DNA from: Acinetobacter dispersus
GTDB lineage: Bacteria > Pseudomonadota > Gammaproteobacteria > Pseudomonadales > Moraxellaceae
NCBI RefSeq assembly: GCF_009884975.1
Contig: NZ_CP041970.1
Coordinates: forward strand, 2,418,001 to 2,482,000
Reading direction: 5' to 3'
DNA length: 64,000 bases
Part shown: one piece after another, positions 35,301 to 45,307 of the stretch
How positions within the stretch are numbered: the stretch's first letter is position 1
How the letters are laid out: the number at the start of each line of letters is the position of its first letter
Notes under the pieces: model-generated
The model's database searches: none
What the model saw: the letters and a program-made list of their open reading frames with translations, nothing else
What the model was told of the DNA's origin: nothing
Position numbers and translations under genes: made by a program

Positions 35301-38300
35301 TTAAATCAGTCCTTCATCAAGTTTTTCATTAGTCAGAAAATCATCTATTGCATCATTCAGCTGCGTAACAAGCTCTAATACTTGCTCGGATTTTTGTCTA
35401 AGCGATTCAGAATATGCAACATTTTCAGCATAACTTTCTAGTTCGCGACAATGTCTGTCAACATCGGATGCACCTAAAATCTGTGCCGCACCAGCCATAC
35501 GATGAAAACATCGAGCTAATCCAGCATGATCTTGCTTTTCGATGCATAAACGGGCCCGTTGTATATCTTTAACATTTTCATTTCGTGTCGTCAGTAACAG
35601 CTGCTGCAACAACTCCGTATTATCATTCACTAAATGACGTAGAGCACTTAAGTCAACCAAACTCCCTAATTGTTTCTGTGTGGGTTTATTTTGAATGACA
35701 CGGCGAACCACTTTATTTAAAAGTGCTTCTAATTGTGCTAACTGCAATGGTTTAAACAAACAATCATCCATATCCGCGGCCAAATAACGTGCCCGTTCTT
35801 CAGCTTGAGCATTTGCGGTGAGTCCAAAAATCGTCACTGGTCTGGCTGTTTCCTGACGCAACAACCGTGTCAAAGTGATTCCATCCATAACGGGCATATT
35901 GCAATCGGTAATCACCAAATCCAAATCATTTTTACGCCATAATTGTAAGGCTTGCTCCCCATTCTCAGCCTCTACAACAAAATGCCCTAAGCGTGTGAGT
36001 TGTGACTTGAGCAATAATCGATTCGCAGGATGATCATCCACAGCAAGAATTTTCAATGGTTGCATACGATCTATAACCGTCGTAATACTCTCAGTCGATG
36101 CAGGCTGAAATTGCCGATGCTCAACAGGCAAATGTACCGTAATGTGCGTTCCTTTTCCTTGCTCACTGCGTAGCGTGATTACGCCACCCATCATTTTGAC
36201 CAATTGCATACATATCGCTAGGCCCAATCCAGTACCAACTTGCATTTTCCCAGCATCAGATTGCTTATACGGCGTAAATATTTGCCCTTGATCTTCTTCT
36301 GCAATCCCGACACCAGTATCAGAAACAACCAACTCCAAAATCATATGCTGATCTTTCTTACGTAAGCATTTCATCCCAATCTCAATGGAACCTTGCTCAG
36401 TAAATTTGATTGCATTACTAATTAAGTTAGACAGCACCTGATGAACACGCATCGGATCAATAAATATTTCATCTGGATGCCGAGCATCAATATGACTATA
36501 TAAAGTCAAATTCTTTTGCCGCGCCAACCCTTCAAATACTCTGACTATAGGTTGCACTAACTCATCAAAATCAGTCCATTTGGGGGCCAATTCAAGCTCT
36601 CCAGACTCAATTTTGGCCATATCCAGAATTTCACCAATTAAATCCATGAGCGATTTAGCTGACTCATAGGCAACCTGTACCGCTTCCATATCATTTTTAG
36701 TAAACGTTTTATTGGTCACCGTAAGTTCAAGTAGACCAATAATGGCACTAATTGGCGTTCGGATCTCATGGCTCATTGTCGCTAGAAATGTACTTTTAGT
36801 TCGATTTGCCTGTTCTGCCCTTTCTCGTGCAGATGACAGTTCGAGTAACAATGCCTCGTGCTCGGTAATATCCTGCCAACTACAAATAAATCCAACAATT
36901 TCTCCATTTAACCCCATGTACGGAACTGCCTGATGGATGATTACACACATCTCATCACCATTTTTAATGGTATAGCGATGTCTTAATAGCGGCGAGCCAT
37001 ATGAATCCTTAAGCATCTCTTTTAGGGTCGAATATACGATTGCTAACGGGTGTGAAGGTGAAGTGAGTGCCAATTTATCTAAATACTTAATATCCAACTT
37101 AAAAAAATCTTCCCAAGCCTGATTGCGGCTTAGAATATTTCCTTCTCGATCAACCACGTAAACGGGTACCAACATACTATTAAATAATGTTTCTCTAAAT
37201 TCGACCTGTTCCTTTAACTTCATTTGTGCTTTTTTACGTTTACTCATTTTTTGACGTAAGTAGTAATTCCAACTCAACGAAATCAGAACCAAAGCAACAA
37301 AAATCCCAGCCAGCCAATAAAACTCCCAACGATATACGGTCCATGTATTTAATTTGACCGTAGGGGTTCCTTGCCACTTGTACGCGATCACTGAAATATC
37401 CCGAGGAGAGATATCTGCTAAAGCCTTGTTGAGAATACTATAAAGTTCAGGTTCATCCCGTTGTACAGCAAAGGATATATGTGAAAGGTTATCTCCGATT
37501 CGAGTGGCAATCTTGAGTTCATTACGGAAATAACTATCAATCATATAATTGGCGCCAATCAGATTATGTACGGCGCCATCTACTTTTTTCTCTTTAACCC
37601 ACTGCATTGCTAAACTGGCATTTTCAGCTTTGACCAATTTAATATGCGGATATTGTGTTTTTATCCATTCCCACAAAGAGTTACCTGGCGTAATCGCCAA
37701 ACTTTTAACGTCCGATAATCCTTTTGGTGCTGTAGTGCTATTTTTGACGATCAAGACAAAAGGAGGCTGAATGTAAGGACGAGTAAAGATGAGTTGTTTA
37801 TCTCGTTCATCACTGTAACTCATTGCAGCAATGAGATCGCCTTCATTTTGGTTCACCTTCTGAAACATGTCAGCAACGTTATCAGCCTCAACAGCCTTAA
37901 AATGTAAGCCTGTGCGTAAATGAATCAAACGTAGGACATCCGCACTAATCCCGTAAAATTGTCCGTTTGCATCCAGCATGGTAAATGGTGCATAGAGCGG
38001 ATTAATAACAACACGTACTTCACGATTTTGGTCTAACCAACGCTGCTCCCGTTCGGTAAGTGCCAAACGTGACTGGAATTCCCATAAATCAGAGCCTGAA
38101 CTCCAGTGATGTGAAATTGCTTTTCGCTGTGCTGGAGGAATAGCCGCCAATACCGTATTTACTGTGTGCTGTAACACATTTTCATCTGTTCGAAATAAAA
38201 AATGCGGTCCAGTTTCTTCGGTTGACAGGATTTCAGCGATCGATAACAAACTATCGTAATTTCGTTCGACCAAATAACTAACGGTAGCAAAGCTACCTAT

Positions 38301-38918
38301 AAAATAATCATTATTTCCGAAAGCGACAGATGATAATGCTGTTGCAGGTGAGGCATAACGCACTGTCTTTGCTTGAGGATAATATTTTGCAACCCATTCA
38401 TCAGATAAAGAATCATTCAGCAAAGCGATCCGTATATTCTGAGGTTTTTTTAAATTCCGTGTTAGAACTTCTTCTCGACTAACCAATGCAATTGCATCAG
38501 GAGTAAAAGGAATACTCGCTTTAAAATGTGCTTCATCAGTAATATCATTGGCATAATCAACTAGCATATCGACCTGCCCCTGATTCAGCCCATCAATTGC
38601 AGCATCTCGATCAGAATAGCGCATAACCTTAACGCGAACGCCTAAAGAATGGGCGATTAATAAGGTATAATCCGCGGCAATACCTTCAAAAATATCGGGT
38701 TCTAATAACAAAGCAAAAGGTGGATTTTTAGGGTCATAGACACCCACTTTTATTTCTTGTTTTTTCCCTAACCAACGCCAGTCTTTATCGTTTAATTCAA
38801 ATTCAAGCTGGATCGGTGCTTCCCGACTGAATACTTTCATCAGTTGTGGTGACTCTGCCCGTACAGCACTGCAAAAAAGACAGAAGACTAAATAACCAAG
38901 TATCCATAGTTTTGGCAT
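35301..38918 (-). CDS. EvgS/BvgS-type hybrid sensor histidine kinase
   Basis: 1205 residues. A signal peptide (about 1-21) is followed by two periplasmic solute-binding-protein type 3 domains (about 45-270 and 290-515), a membrane helix (about 530-552, FYWLAGIFVALVLISLSWNYYL), a PAS domain (about 570-690), HisKA with His717 in MSHEIRTPISA, HATPase with QVLSNLISNAIKF and GTGLGLAI, a receiver with Asp1005 in TDCNMPVMDG, and an Hpt with His1139 in FHRMAGAAQI. It is an unorthodox phosphorelay kinase like EvgS or BvgS, which sense amino acids, pH, or nicotinate/sulfate-like signals through the Venus-flytrap domains. It is eight bases after the response regulator gene. The ligand is not predictable. 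Confidence 0.93.
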   Translation of the reverse strand: MPKLWILGYLVFCLFCSAVRAESPQLMKVFSREAPIQLEFELNDKDWRWLGKKQEIKVGVYDPKNPPFALLLEPDIFEGIAADYTLLIAHSLGVRVKVMRYSDRDAAIDGLNQGQVDMLVDYANDITDEAHFKASIPFTPDAIALVSREEVLTRNLKKPQNIRIALLNDSLSDEWVAKYYPQAKTVRYASPATALSSVAFGNNDYFIGSFATVSYLVERNYDSLLSIAEILSTEETGPHFLFRTDENVLQHTVNTVLAAIPPAQRKAISHHWSSGSDLWEFQSRLALTEREQRWLDQNREVRVVINPLYAPFTMLDANGQFYGISADVLRLIHLRTGLHFKAVEADNVADMFQKVNQNEGDLIAAMSYSDERDKQLIFTRPYIQPPFVLIVKNSTTAPKGLSDVKSLAITPGNSLWEWIKTQYPHIKLVKAENASLAMQWVKEKKVDGAVHNLIGANYMIDSYFRNELKIATRIGDNLSHISFAVQRDEPELYSILNKALADISPRDISVIAYKWQGTPTVKLNTWTVYRWEFYWLAGIFVALVLISLSWNYYLRQKMSKRKKAQMKLKEQVEFRETLFNSMLVPVYVVDREGNILSRNQAWEDFFKLDIKYLDKLALTSPSHPLAIVYSTLKEMLKDSYGSPLLRHRYTIKNGDEMCVIIHQAVPYMGLNGEIVGFICSWQDITEHEALLLELSSARERAEQANRTKSTFLATMSHEIRTPISAIIGLLELTVTNKTFTKNDMEAVQVAYESAKSLMDLIGEILDMAKIESGELELAPKWTDFDELVQPIVRVFEGLARQKNLTLYSHIDARHPDEIFIDPMRVHQVLSNLISNAIKFTEQGSIEIGMKCLRKKDQHMILELVVSDTGVGIAEEDQGQIFTPYKQSDAGKMQVGTGLGLAICMQLVKMMGGVITLRSEQGKGTHITVHLPVEHRQFQPASTESITTVIDRMQPLKILAVDDHPANRLLLKSQLTRLGHFVVEAENGEQALQLWRKNDLDLVITDCNMPVMDGITLTRLLRQETARPVTIFGLTANAQAEERARYLAADMDDCLFKPLQLAQLEALLNKVVRRVIQNKPTQKQLGSLVDLSALRHLVNDNTELLQQLLLTTRNENVKDIQRARLCIEKQDHAGLARCFHRMAGAAQILGASDVDRHCRELESYAENVAYSESLRQKSEQVLELVTQLNDAIDDFLTNEKLDEGLI

Positions 38919-38926
38919 ATGATTCC

Positions 38927-39562
38927 TTAGTCCAGATGATTACGTTGGGCAAAGTCATACAATTCCATCATATTTTTCAGTTCAAGCTTTTGCATCATGC
39001 GGCTCTTATAGGTACTCACTGTTTTATCACTGATATGCATGAGCGCCCCGATATCAATCACCTTCTCGCCTTTAGCTAAATAAAGTAGCACTTGTAATTC
39101 TTTGGGTGAAAGTTCAGCAATTTTATGCTTTTCAGTATCAGCATCACTTAACGTTGCATCAGCAGCGTGAAGACGAGCAAGCGCGCGCGGGAAATAGCCA
39201 TAACCTCCTCTTAACGCACGAATCGCATCATGAAATTCAACAAGCTGATTTTTCTTACTAATAAATCCATCGGCACCAACACTAGCACAGCGCTTAATAT
39301 AATGATCATCATCCTTGCCACTGAGCATCAACATACCGCCTTGGTAACCCGTTTTACGCAAGCGCTGAACAACCTCAATACCATTTAAAGATGGCATATC
39401 AATATCAATTACAACTAAATCAGGTCCAAGCTGCTTTATTAAAGAAACTGCATCCAAACCATCCCCAGTTTCTGCAACCACGGTCATACCTTCTTTTTCC
39501 AAGAGCATTCGAACAGCCAACCGTGCAACGGGATGATCGTCTACAATCACTGCGTTGTGCAT
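38927..39562 (-). CDS. LuxR/NarL-type response regulator (EvgA/BvgA-like)
   Basis: 211 residues. The receiver has DDHPVARLAV and the phospho-Asp at residue 53 in VVIDIDMPSLNG, followed by MLSGKDD and the Lys in FISKKN. The C-terminal HTH_LuxR is LSPKELQVLLYLAKGEKVIDIGALMHISDKTVSTYKSRMMQKL. It is upstream of and on the same strand as the hybrid kinase with an 8-base gap, so the pair forms one phosphorelay. Target genes are unknown. I see no clear regulated promoter nearby. Confidence 0.93.
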   Translation of the reverse strand: MHNAVIVDDHPVARLAVRMLLEKEGMTVVAETGDGLDAVSLIKQLGPDLVVIDIDMPSLNGIEVVQRLRKTGYQGGMLMLSGKDDDHYIKRCASVGADGFISKKNQLVEFHDAIRALRGGYGYFPRALARLHAADATLSDADTEKHKIAELSPKELQVLLYLAKGEKVIDIGALMHISDKTVSTYKSRMMQKLELKNMMELYDFAQRNHLD

Positions 39563-39975
39563 ATCTTTCCTTTAATATTTATATGATAGATCTTGTCAAA
39601 GTATAAATTTATGTAAAAAAAACCAATGAATTACGATGCTAATTTTACTACACCGTTCGGTTCATAATTGTATTTCTTTTACTACCTCGGAATTAGCTAA
39701 AAGCCATACACCAGTGTTCTTTGCTTTATCTTAGGACAGGTATTCTCAGATAAAAAATAGGATTAAAAATGGATATAAATCAAATATTTTTATAGTTTTT
39801 AGGTTTAATTTTTGAGATGTGGGATACAGGAATAGTATTATTGCGGGATATAAACATTGAGCCATGACTAGAGTATAAAAAACATAGCAGCTACAGTTAG
39901 ATGCCCAAACACTGAAATATTGAAACTTAGCCAAAAGAGCCAAGCTCTTTAAGATTTAAACCATACCAAGCATAA
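39563..39975. other. Gene-free region between the response regulator and dusA
   Basis: About 410 AT-rich bases between divergent genes. It should carry the promoter of the response regulator gene on the minus strand. A short minus-strand frame (39746-39943) has no start signal or family pattern and is not called. Confidence 0.5.
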
Positions 39976-40005
39976 TTGGTGAATTGATCACAAAACTCGT
40001 ATAAT
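39976..40005 (+). promoter_or_regulatory. Sigma-70 promoter of dusA
   Basis: TTGGTG (39976-39981), an 18-base spacer and a perfect TATAAT (40000-40005) lie 40 bases before the dusA start. The -35 box is two bases off consensus. Confidence 0.6.
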
Positions 40006-40044
40006 GCTGCCCTTTCTTTTCTTGTCCACATCCGAGAACCGTTT

Positions 40045-41049
40045 ATGCAACCACTTGAATCATTAAAGCCACGTATTTCCGTCGCCCCGATGATGGATTG
40101 GACAACAAAAGATTACCGTTTTTTTGCACGCTTATTTAATCCAAATGTGGTGCTCTATACCGAGATGGTCACCACTGGTGCGATCATTTATGGTGGAGCA
40201 AACCGTCATTTAGACTTCAACCAACAAGAACATCCAATTGTGTTACAACTTGGCGGCTCAAATCCGCAAGATTTAGCCACCTGTACCAAAATGGCTGAAG
40301 ATTGGGGTTATAACGAAGTCAATTTAAATGTAGGTTGTCCAAGCGATCGCGTTCAAAATAACAAGATTGGTGCATGCCTCATGGCTGAACCCAATCTCGT
40401 TGCCGAATGCATTCATAGCATGCAAAAAGCAGTATCGATTCCTGTGACGGTGAAACATCGTATTGGGATTGATGATATGCAGTCTTATGAAGAAATGCTG
40501 CATTTTGTGGATACCGTTGCAGCAACAGGTTGTACTCATTTTATCGTGCATGCACGTATTGCCATCTTGCAAGGTTTATCGCCTAAAGAAAACCGTGATG
40601 TTCCGCCATTACGTTATGACGATGTCTATCGCTTAAAGCAAGAACGTCCACACCTCACCATTGAGATTAACGGTGGCATCAAGACTTTTGATGAAACACA
40701 GCAACATTTACAGCATGTTGATGGGGTGATGATTGGTCGTGAAGCCTATCACAATCCATATCTTTTAGCTGAGATGGGACAACTGTGGAATCTAGAAACA
40801 CCAGACCGTTTTGAGATTATGCAACAAATGATGCCATATATTCATCAGCGTGTTGCTGAGGGTGCACCGCTTTCAATTATCACACGTCATATTTTAGGTC
40901 TATTCCAAAACTTGCCTGGCGCAAGAAAATGGCGTCAAGCTCTGAGCGGTGGCAATGCCAAAACGATTGCTGATATCGAAAATGCAATTCAAAATATTCA
41001 AACAGCAATGCAAAGAACTGAAGATTACCTGAAAGAGCATCAACCTTAA
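40045..41049 (+). CDS. dusA: tRNA-dihydrouridine(20/20a) synthase DusA
   Basis: 334 residues. DusA reduces U20/U20a in the tRNA D-loop with FMN and NADPH. The N-terminal ISVAPMMDWTTKDYRFFARL, catalytic Cys98 in NLNVGCPSDRVQ, VTVKHRIGIDD, FIVHARIAILQGLSPKENRDVPPL and INGGIKTF are typical of DusA rather than DusB/C. The FMN phosphate site is GVMIGREAYHNPY. It is monocistronic with a clear sigma-70 promoter. DusA genes are well-known integration sites for mobile elements in Acinetobacter, but nothing is integrated at its 5' end here. Confidence 0.96.
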   Translation: MQPLESLKPRISVAPMMDWTTKDYRFFARLFNPNVVLYTEMVTTGAIIYGGANRHLDFNQQEHPIVLQLGGSNPQDLATCTKMAEDWGYNEVNLNVGCPSDRVQNNKIGACLMAEPNLVAECIHSMQKAVSIPVTVKHRIGIDDMQSYEEMLHFVDTVAATGCTHFIVHARIAILQGLSPKENRDVPPLRYDDVYRLKQERPHLTIEINGGIKTFDETQQHLQHVDGVMIGREAYHNPYLLAEMGQLWNLETPDRFEIMQQMMPYIHQRVAEGAPLSIITRHILGLFQNLPGARKWRQALSGGNAKTIADIENAIQNIQTAMQRTEDYLKEHQP

Positions 41050-41309
41050 TTGATGCTCTCAAACTGCCAACTTCATCACAGTGTGAAATATCATTTTACA
41101 AATATGAAAGATTTCTTTAAAGAGAACTTAAACCTTTTATAATTAAGATGATCTTCAAAAAATATTCATTCTGAATTCATTATAATTCGATCAATTTGTT
41201 ATATTATTACATTACATTTTAGGTTTTTGAAGATTTATCGCTTACTATGTGCCCCGTTAGAGATTCTGGCACACGTTCAGTTGTTTTGAAAATGCGGTAG
41301 AGATTCACA

Positions 41310-41789
41310 ATGATTTATGATGCACCTTCAGTTGACCATAGTATGATTCACCCACCCTCGCAACAGGTGGTTATTCCTTATCGAGAGATGCCAAAGCTGC
41401 CATCGACCTCTGGAATTGATGTGAGTAAGTTCTCTCAGAAGTTGACCAAACGAGCATCTTATCGCAGCTCATCTCAATGTGCTAAATTCGTCAGAATCGC
41501 TTTACAATCCGCTGGTGCAAATATCGTTCAACATCCTGTTGCAGCATCAGACTGGGGACGTACCTTACAACAGATTGGTTATCAGAAAATCACTCCTGAA
41601 TTTAATAATCCTCAGCCGGGTGACATTTATATTATCCACCGCACCAAGAAGCACCGTTACGGACATATTGCAGGCTTTACAGGTTCCCAGTGGGTGTCTG
41701 ACTACAAGCAAACTAGCTATGATGTCTATAAAGATCCGAATGTGACGTATAGCTATTACCGCTTAGCACCACAGTATCCGCAGGCTTAA
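41310..41789 (+). CDS. CHAP/NlpC-P60-like Cys-His hydrolase, possible peptidoglycan amidase
   Basis: 159 residues without a signal peptide. The middle carries YRSSSQCAKFVRIALQSAG with a candidate nucleophile Cys57, followed by PQPGDIYIIH and RYGHIAGFTG with candidate base His119, then WVSDYKQTSYDVY. This Cys...GD...GHI-aGF order is that of CHAP and NlpC/P60 papain-like amidases, including toxins of the type VI secretion amidase families. Its N-terminal 45 residues are Pro-rich and unlike a Sec signal. No cognate immunity gene is obvious next to it. A peptidoglycan-cutting enzyme is the most likely function, but the biological setting is unclear. Confidence 0.65.
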   Translation: MIYDAPSVDHSMIHPPSQQVVIPYREMPKLPSTSGIDVSKFSQKLTKRASYRSSSQCAKFVRIALQSAGANIVQHPVAASDWGRTLQQIGYQKITPEFNNPQPGDIYIIHRTKKHRYGHIAGFTGSQWVSDYKQTSYDVYKDPNVTYSYYRLAPQYPQA

Positions 41790-41971
41790 TCTCTGGGTTG
41801 AGCCATTATCAACTCACCCAGCTTCTGCAACAGCGTAGTTAATACCCAGATGTAGCCTCCTCTTCACGATGAAACAAGCTCACTATTGATCATAGGAAAT
41901 ACTTTTCCATAAATTGGGTAGCAATCAAATCGCAATAGTCTAGTTACCCAACATTCTATTGATCTTGCTTT

Positions 41972-43078
41972 TTATCTTCCAAATTTACTCAGACACCGCC
42001 AATATTTGTCTTTGAAAAAACTAACCTCAATTTCAAAGTTATCTTCATGATTTTGAATAATTTGGTCAATTACCTTGGATGGCTTTCTAAAATCCTTACA
42101 AGCGAGATATATCGTTCTTAAATGATTACCAGTTTCACGACCAATATTTAGATATCCATCAACATCTTTTAATTCAGCAACTAATGCCTGTTCAACACTT
42201 TCAAGCAGTTCATATTGATTCGATGGTGGCATACCATTAAAGTTCTCCCCACCATAGCGTATTTCAATAATCATCATCCAAGGATGTGATGCTTTTTTAT
42301 CCCACTCTAATAATGTACTGTTTAAAATGGCGATAAGAGGTAAACCGTCATTCGTCTCTCCTTCTAAACTAATATATTCATCCTCATCAGTATTTGAACG
42401 AATCACTTTATCAAAACGAGAGATTTCACTGTTTTTTAAGGTTAAAATTTTCTTTAAATTTGCAATCGGCATTAATTCTTTTTCAGCATCTTGTTTAGAT
42501 TGCACTGAAACTTGATCGAGTTTGGTTACCGAATCATATTCCCCCAAGTAATTGTCTAAGAAAATATAAACGCCTTGTAAAAATTCACTTTTTTGCGCTT
42601 CATTATATTCATCATGAACTACAAATAGGTCAATTTCATCTGGATATTCAGGATGGTCTTTTAGGTAAAAAGATAAGGTGTCTTGACTAAATTCATGGTC
42701 ATGCATGCCAATACAGGTCTGATGGATTTCACTAGCGGGTTTAAGGGCTGTAAATTTCCATCCTGTAATTTCAGGCGCTGCAGCAATAAGCTCTTCTACA
42801 AAGATAATATTTCGAATCACCCCATCAGGTGTTAATATAAGTTCAGCTGTGTGTTCATCTGCCATTCCTACTAGGAAAAAAATTCCATCATGAACGCTCG
42901 CCAATTCAGCCCATAATTTATCAAAGAAATCTTCTTGGATTTTATCTTGATCCCTTGCTTCGACTATTCGGTGAAAATCATATTGATGTTTCTGAAACCA
43001 TTGCCAAAACTCGGCATAACTATTTTTATTGTTTGATATAAGCTGTTCTGTATTGTCTAAAGTATTTTTTAAACTCAT
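41972..43078 (-). CDS. DUF695-like cytoplasmic protein
   Basis: 368 residues, acidic and soluble. The first half (about 1-190) has a sequence with LWAELASVHDGIFFLVGMADEHTAELILTPDG, and the middle includes DDEYISLEGETNDGLPLIAILNSTLLEWDKK. The C-terminal half (about 210-365) resembles DUF695, with WMMIIEIRYGGENFNGMPPSNQYELLESVEQALVAEL and GRETGNHLRTIYLACKDF. Proteins with this domain are sometimes fused to or related to RraB-type regulators. Function is unknown. It is transcribed toward the amidase-like gene with a 180-base gap, so they do not form an operon. Confidence 0.72.
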   Translation of the reverse strand: MSLKNTLDNTEQLISNNKNSYAEFWQWFQKHQYDFHRIVEARDQDKIQEDFFDKLWAELASVHDGIFFLVGMADEHTAELILTPDGVIRNIIFVEELIAAAPEITGWKFTALKPASEIHQTCIGMHDHEFSQDTLSFYLKDHPEYPDEIDLFVVHDEYNEAQKSEFLQGVYIFLDNYLGEYDSVTKLDQVSVQSKQDAEKELMPIANLKKILTLKNSEISRFDKVIRSNTDEDEYISLEGETNDGLPLIAILNSTLLEWDKKASHPWMMIIEIRYGGENFNGMPPSNQYELLESVEQALVAELKDVDGYLNIGRETGNHLRTIYLACKDFRKPSKVIDQIIQNHEDNFEIEVSFFKDKYWRCLSKFGR

Positions 43079-43177
43079 GTTGATTATTCTCTACTTTTTT
43101 ATCTATCACTAATCAATTTCGCTCAATTGCGGTGGTTGTTAAATGCCTGTTAAATAAGGGCTAATCACCCTCAACAA

Positions 43178-43948
43178 CTATTTGCTAGTCTGCATACGAT
43201 CCAGTTTCTTTAAGACTTCAGCCACTGCCACCATGGCAAAGCTTGAAGTCACTACCACCGCCGAACCATATCCCCCGCAGCGTAGACCCGCACTTGGGCA
43301 AACATCTACACTGGAAAATGGGTTATCGATCGAATACACGCAAGTGATGCCAAATTTCTCTTTTGGCTTTTTGCAAATCCCCATAGAACGCAATTGGGTA
43401 CGTAACTTTGCCAACATGGGATCTTGTTCAGTTTTGGACAAATCTGCCACGCGAATCTTCAATGGATCAAGCTTTCCACCTGCACCACCCGAAACAATCA
43501 ATGGGATTTTGTTAAAACGACAATGTAGCATCAAGGCAAGTTTAGCTTTGACGTCATCAATACAATCCAGAACAATGCTTGGCACTGGATTTAGAATTTC
43601 TTTGACATTTTCAGGCGTCAGATAATCATCAATCACGTTTACTTTCATACGTGGATTAATTTGACGACAACGCTCTGCCATCACTTCGATTTTCTCTTGT
43701 CCCAGTGTCGAACTCATCGCTGGCAATTGACGGTTAATATTCGATGCGGCCACCACATCCATATCGACTAAGGTCAGCTCACCAATGCCTGTCCGTGCCA
43801 ATGCCTCAACGGCCCAACTGCCGACGCCACCAATCCCAATCACCATGACATGACTTTGTTCATAATGCGAAAATGCATTTTCTCCATAAATTTTGGCGAC
43901 ACCAGCAAAACGGCGCTCATATTCATCATTTACAGGAACATCGGTCAT
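43178..43948 (-). CDS. tcdA: tRNA threonylcarbamoyladenosine dehydratase TcdA
   Basis: 256 residues from the ATG at 43948 (a GTG one codon earlier is possible). E1-like fold: GIGGVGSWAVEALARTGIG binds ATP, followed by the Arg finger in SNINRQLPA and the DCIDDVKAKLALM segment. The C-terminal half has the conserved DPMLAKLRTQLR and the candidate Cys in VDVCPSAGLRCGGYGS. TcdA (CsdL/YgdL) converts t6A37 to cyclic ct6A in tRNAs reading ANN codons. The E. coli partners csdA/csdE are not adjacent here. Confidence 0.94.
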   Translation of the reverse strand: MTDVPVNDEYERRFAGVAKIYGENAFSHYEQSHVMVIGIGGVGSWAVEALARTGIGELTLVDMDVVAASNINRQLPAMSSTLGQEKIEVMAERCRQINPRMKVNVIDDYLTPENVKEILNPVPSIVLDCIDDVKAKLALMLHCRFNKIPLIVSGGAGGKLDPLKIRVADLSKTEQDPMLAKLRTQLRSMGICKKPKEKFGITCVYSIDNPFSSVDVCPSAGLRCGGYGSAVVVTSSFAMVAVAEVLKKLDRMQTSK

Positions 43949-44009
43949 CACAGTCGTGGTCTATCTTTTAAATCAAAGCACTATTTTACCGTGTTTAACT
44001 GGTTTTAGG

Positions 44010-45197
44010 TTAGCCCACTGAAACTTTACTTGATGGTTGATCTCGGCGAATTAAAATAACCAACAGGGTAAAAACGATCAGACTCATGCATAGAGCCAAC
44101 AGGTTTGCATTGATCCATCCGAGGCTACTCAAAATCGGTGCAGGTAAAAATGCTCCCAAAGTCGCAAACAAAGCAATTCCTGTTTCATTGATGCCTTGGA
44201 CACGATGCTTTTGCTGTTCGTTAAGACCTGCTAACAAGGTTGATGCACCTGAATAAGCAAAATTCCAACCCACGCCTAGAACGATCAAGGCAATATTAAT
44301 ATAGATACCGACCTGTCCAAACATTGGAATTAAAGACGATAACATCAACAAAGCAAAACCAACATAAATCGTGGTATGCGTTCCCCATCGTTGAATTAGT
44401 TTCGACACAAAGAAGGATGGGATAAACATTGCCAGCACATGTAGCTGAATCGAGATCGAAGCATAATGAAATGAGTGATGTTCCTTGAGATGCAAGGAGG
44501 ACATAATCATCATGACATTCATAATATAGTAGGCAAATGCTCCGCTGATCACCGCAGCAATAATCAAAGTACTTGGCAGTTTGCTACGCTGGGTTGGTTC
44601 AATTAGCACCTGCTGTATCTGCTGGCGTTGAAATTTTTTGTTCCATAGATACAAAGTCGGAGAGAGTAACAAAGCCAAGACACTAAAGATGAAATAGATC
44701 GCAGTGAAATCGGGTAAACCTGCTACCTGCTGAAATTGAATTGCCAATATGGGCGCAATAATTGCTGCAATCACGCCGCCCGAAATGACCATTGCAGTGG
44801 CTTTCGGAATTAAATCTGTTGCTAGCCGATCAGAAGCAGCAAAGCGATAAAAATTCGCAGTGGAGATAAATAAACCCAGTGAAAAATGACTGAGGCATAA
44901 TAAATAAAACTGTTGCTGCTGTAGAGCCAAATAACCGAGAACACCGGCAGAGAAAAGACAGATGCAACCAAACTGGAAAACCAAATGCCGGCCAAGCTTT
45001 TTCATTAGAAAAGAAAAAATAAAAGTGGTCAGTAGCATCGCTAAAAACTGCAAACCATATGGAACCGTAGCCAAAGCCTGAGTTGGCGCTAACTTTAATC
45101 CCACAATTGCAGCCACGGTAACAGACAGCACCGCAGCAATTAAGTTAAAGGCCTGTGCAACCAAGAGGTAATAAACATAGCGAGGTAACTGATTCAA
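44010..45197 (-). CDS. MFS transporter
   Basis: 395 residues with twelve hydrophobic helices. The loop after helix 2 has FLMKKLGRHLVFQFG, an A-like motif, and the fifth-helix region carries GVIAAIIAPILAIQF. It resembles YcaD/DHA1-type exporters of unknown substrate. It stands alone between tcdA and acnA on the same strand, with a 60-base gap to tcdA. No nearby regulator gives a clue. Confidence 0.88.
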   Translation of the reverse strand: MNQLPRYVYYLLVAQAFNLIAAVLSVTVAAIVGLKLAPTQALATVPYGLQFLAMLLTTFIFSFLMKKLGRHLVFQFGCICLFSAGVLGYLALQQQQFYLLCLSHFSLGLFISTANFYRFAASDRLATDLIPKATAMVISGGVIAAIIAPILAIQFQQVAGLPDFTAIYFIFSVLALLLSPTLYLWNKKFQRQQIQQVLIEPTQRSKLPSTLIIAAVISGAFAYYIMNVMMIMSSLHLKEHHSFHYASISIQLHVLAMFIPSFFVSKLIQRWGTHTTIYVGFALLMLSSLIPMFGQVGIYINIALIVLGVGWNFAYSGASTLLAGLNEQQKHRVQGINETGIALFATLGAFLPAPILSSLGWINANLLALCMSLIVFTLLVILIRRDQPSSKVSVG

Positions 45198-45257
45198 AGC
45201 CTTTATCCAATTTAATCGGGCCTGACTACCTTAACGCTGAATGTTTAAAATTCAAAC

Positions 45258-45292
45258 AAAAAAAGATGAAAGACCAGCTTTCATCTTTGATT
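45258..45292 (-). terminator. Rho-independent terminator after acnA
   Basis: AAAGATGAAAG-ACCAG-CTTTCATCTTT, an 11-base perfect stem, lies about 20 bases after the acnA stop and before the MFS gene start on the minus strand. Confidence 0.82.
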
Positions 45293-45307
45293 TAAGAGTG
45301 TGTTTCG

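Noticed and set aside
40045..40100. Possible mobile-element attachment site at dusA
   Set aside because: dusA is a known integration site, but the gene is intact and no integrase or direct repeat is visible near its 5' end.
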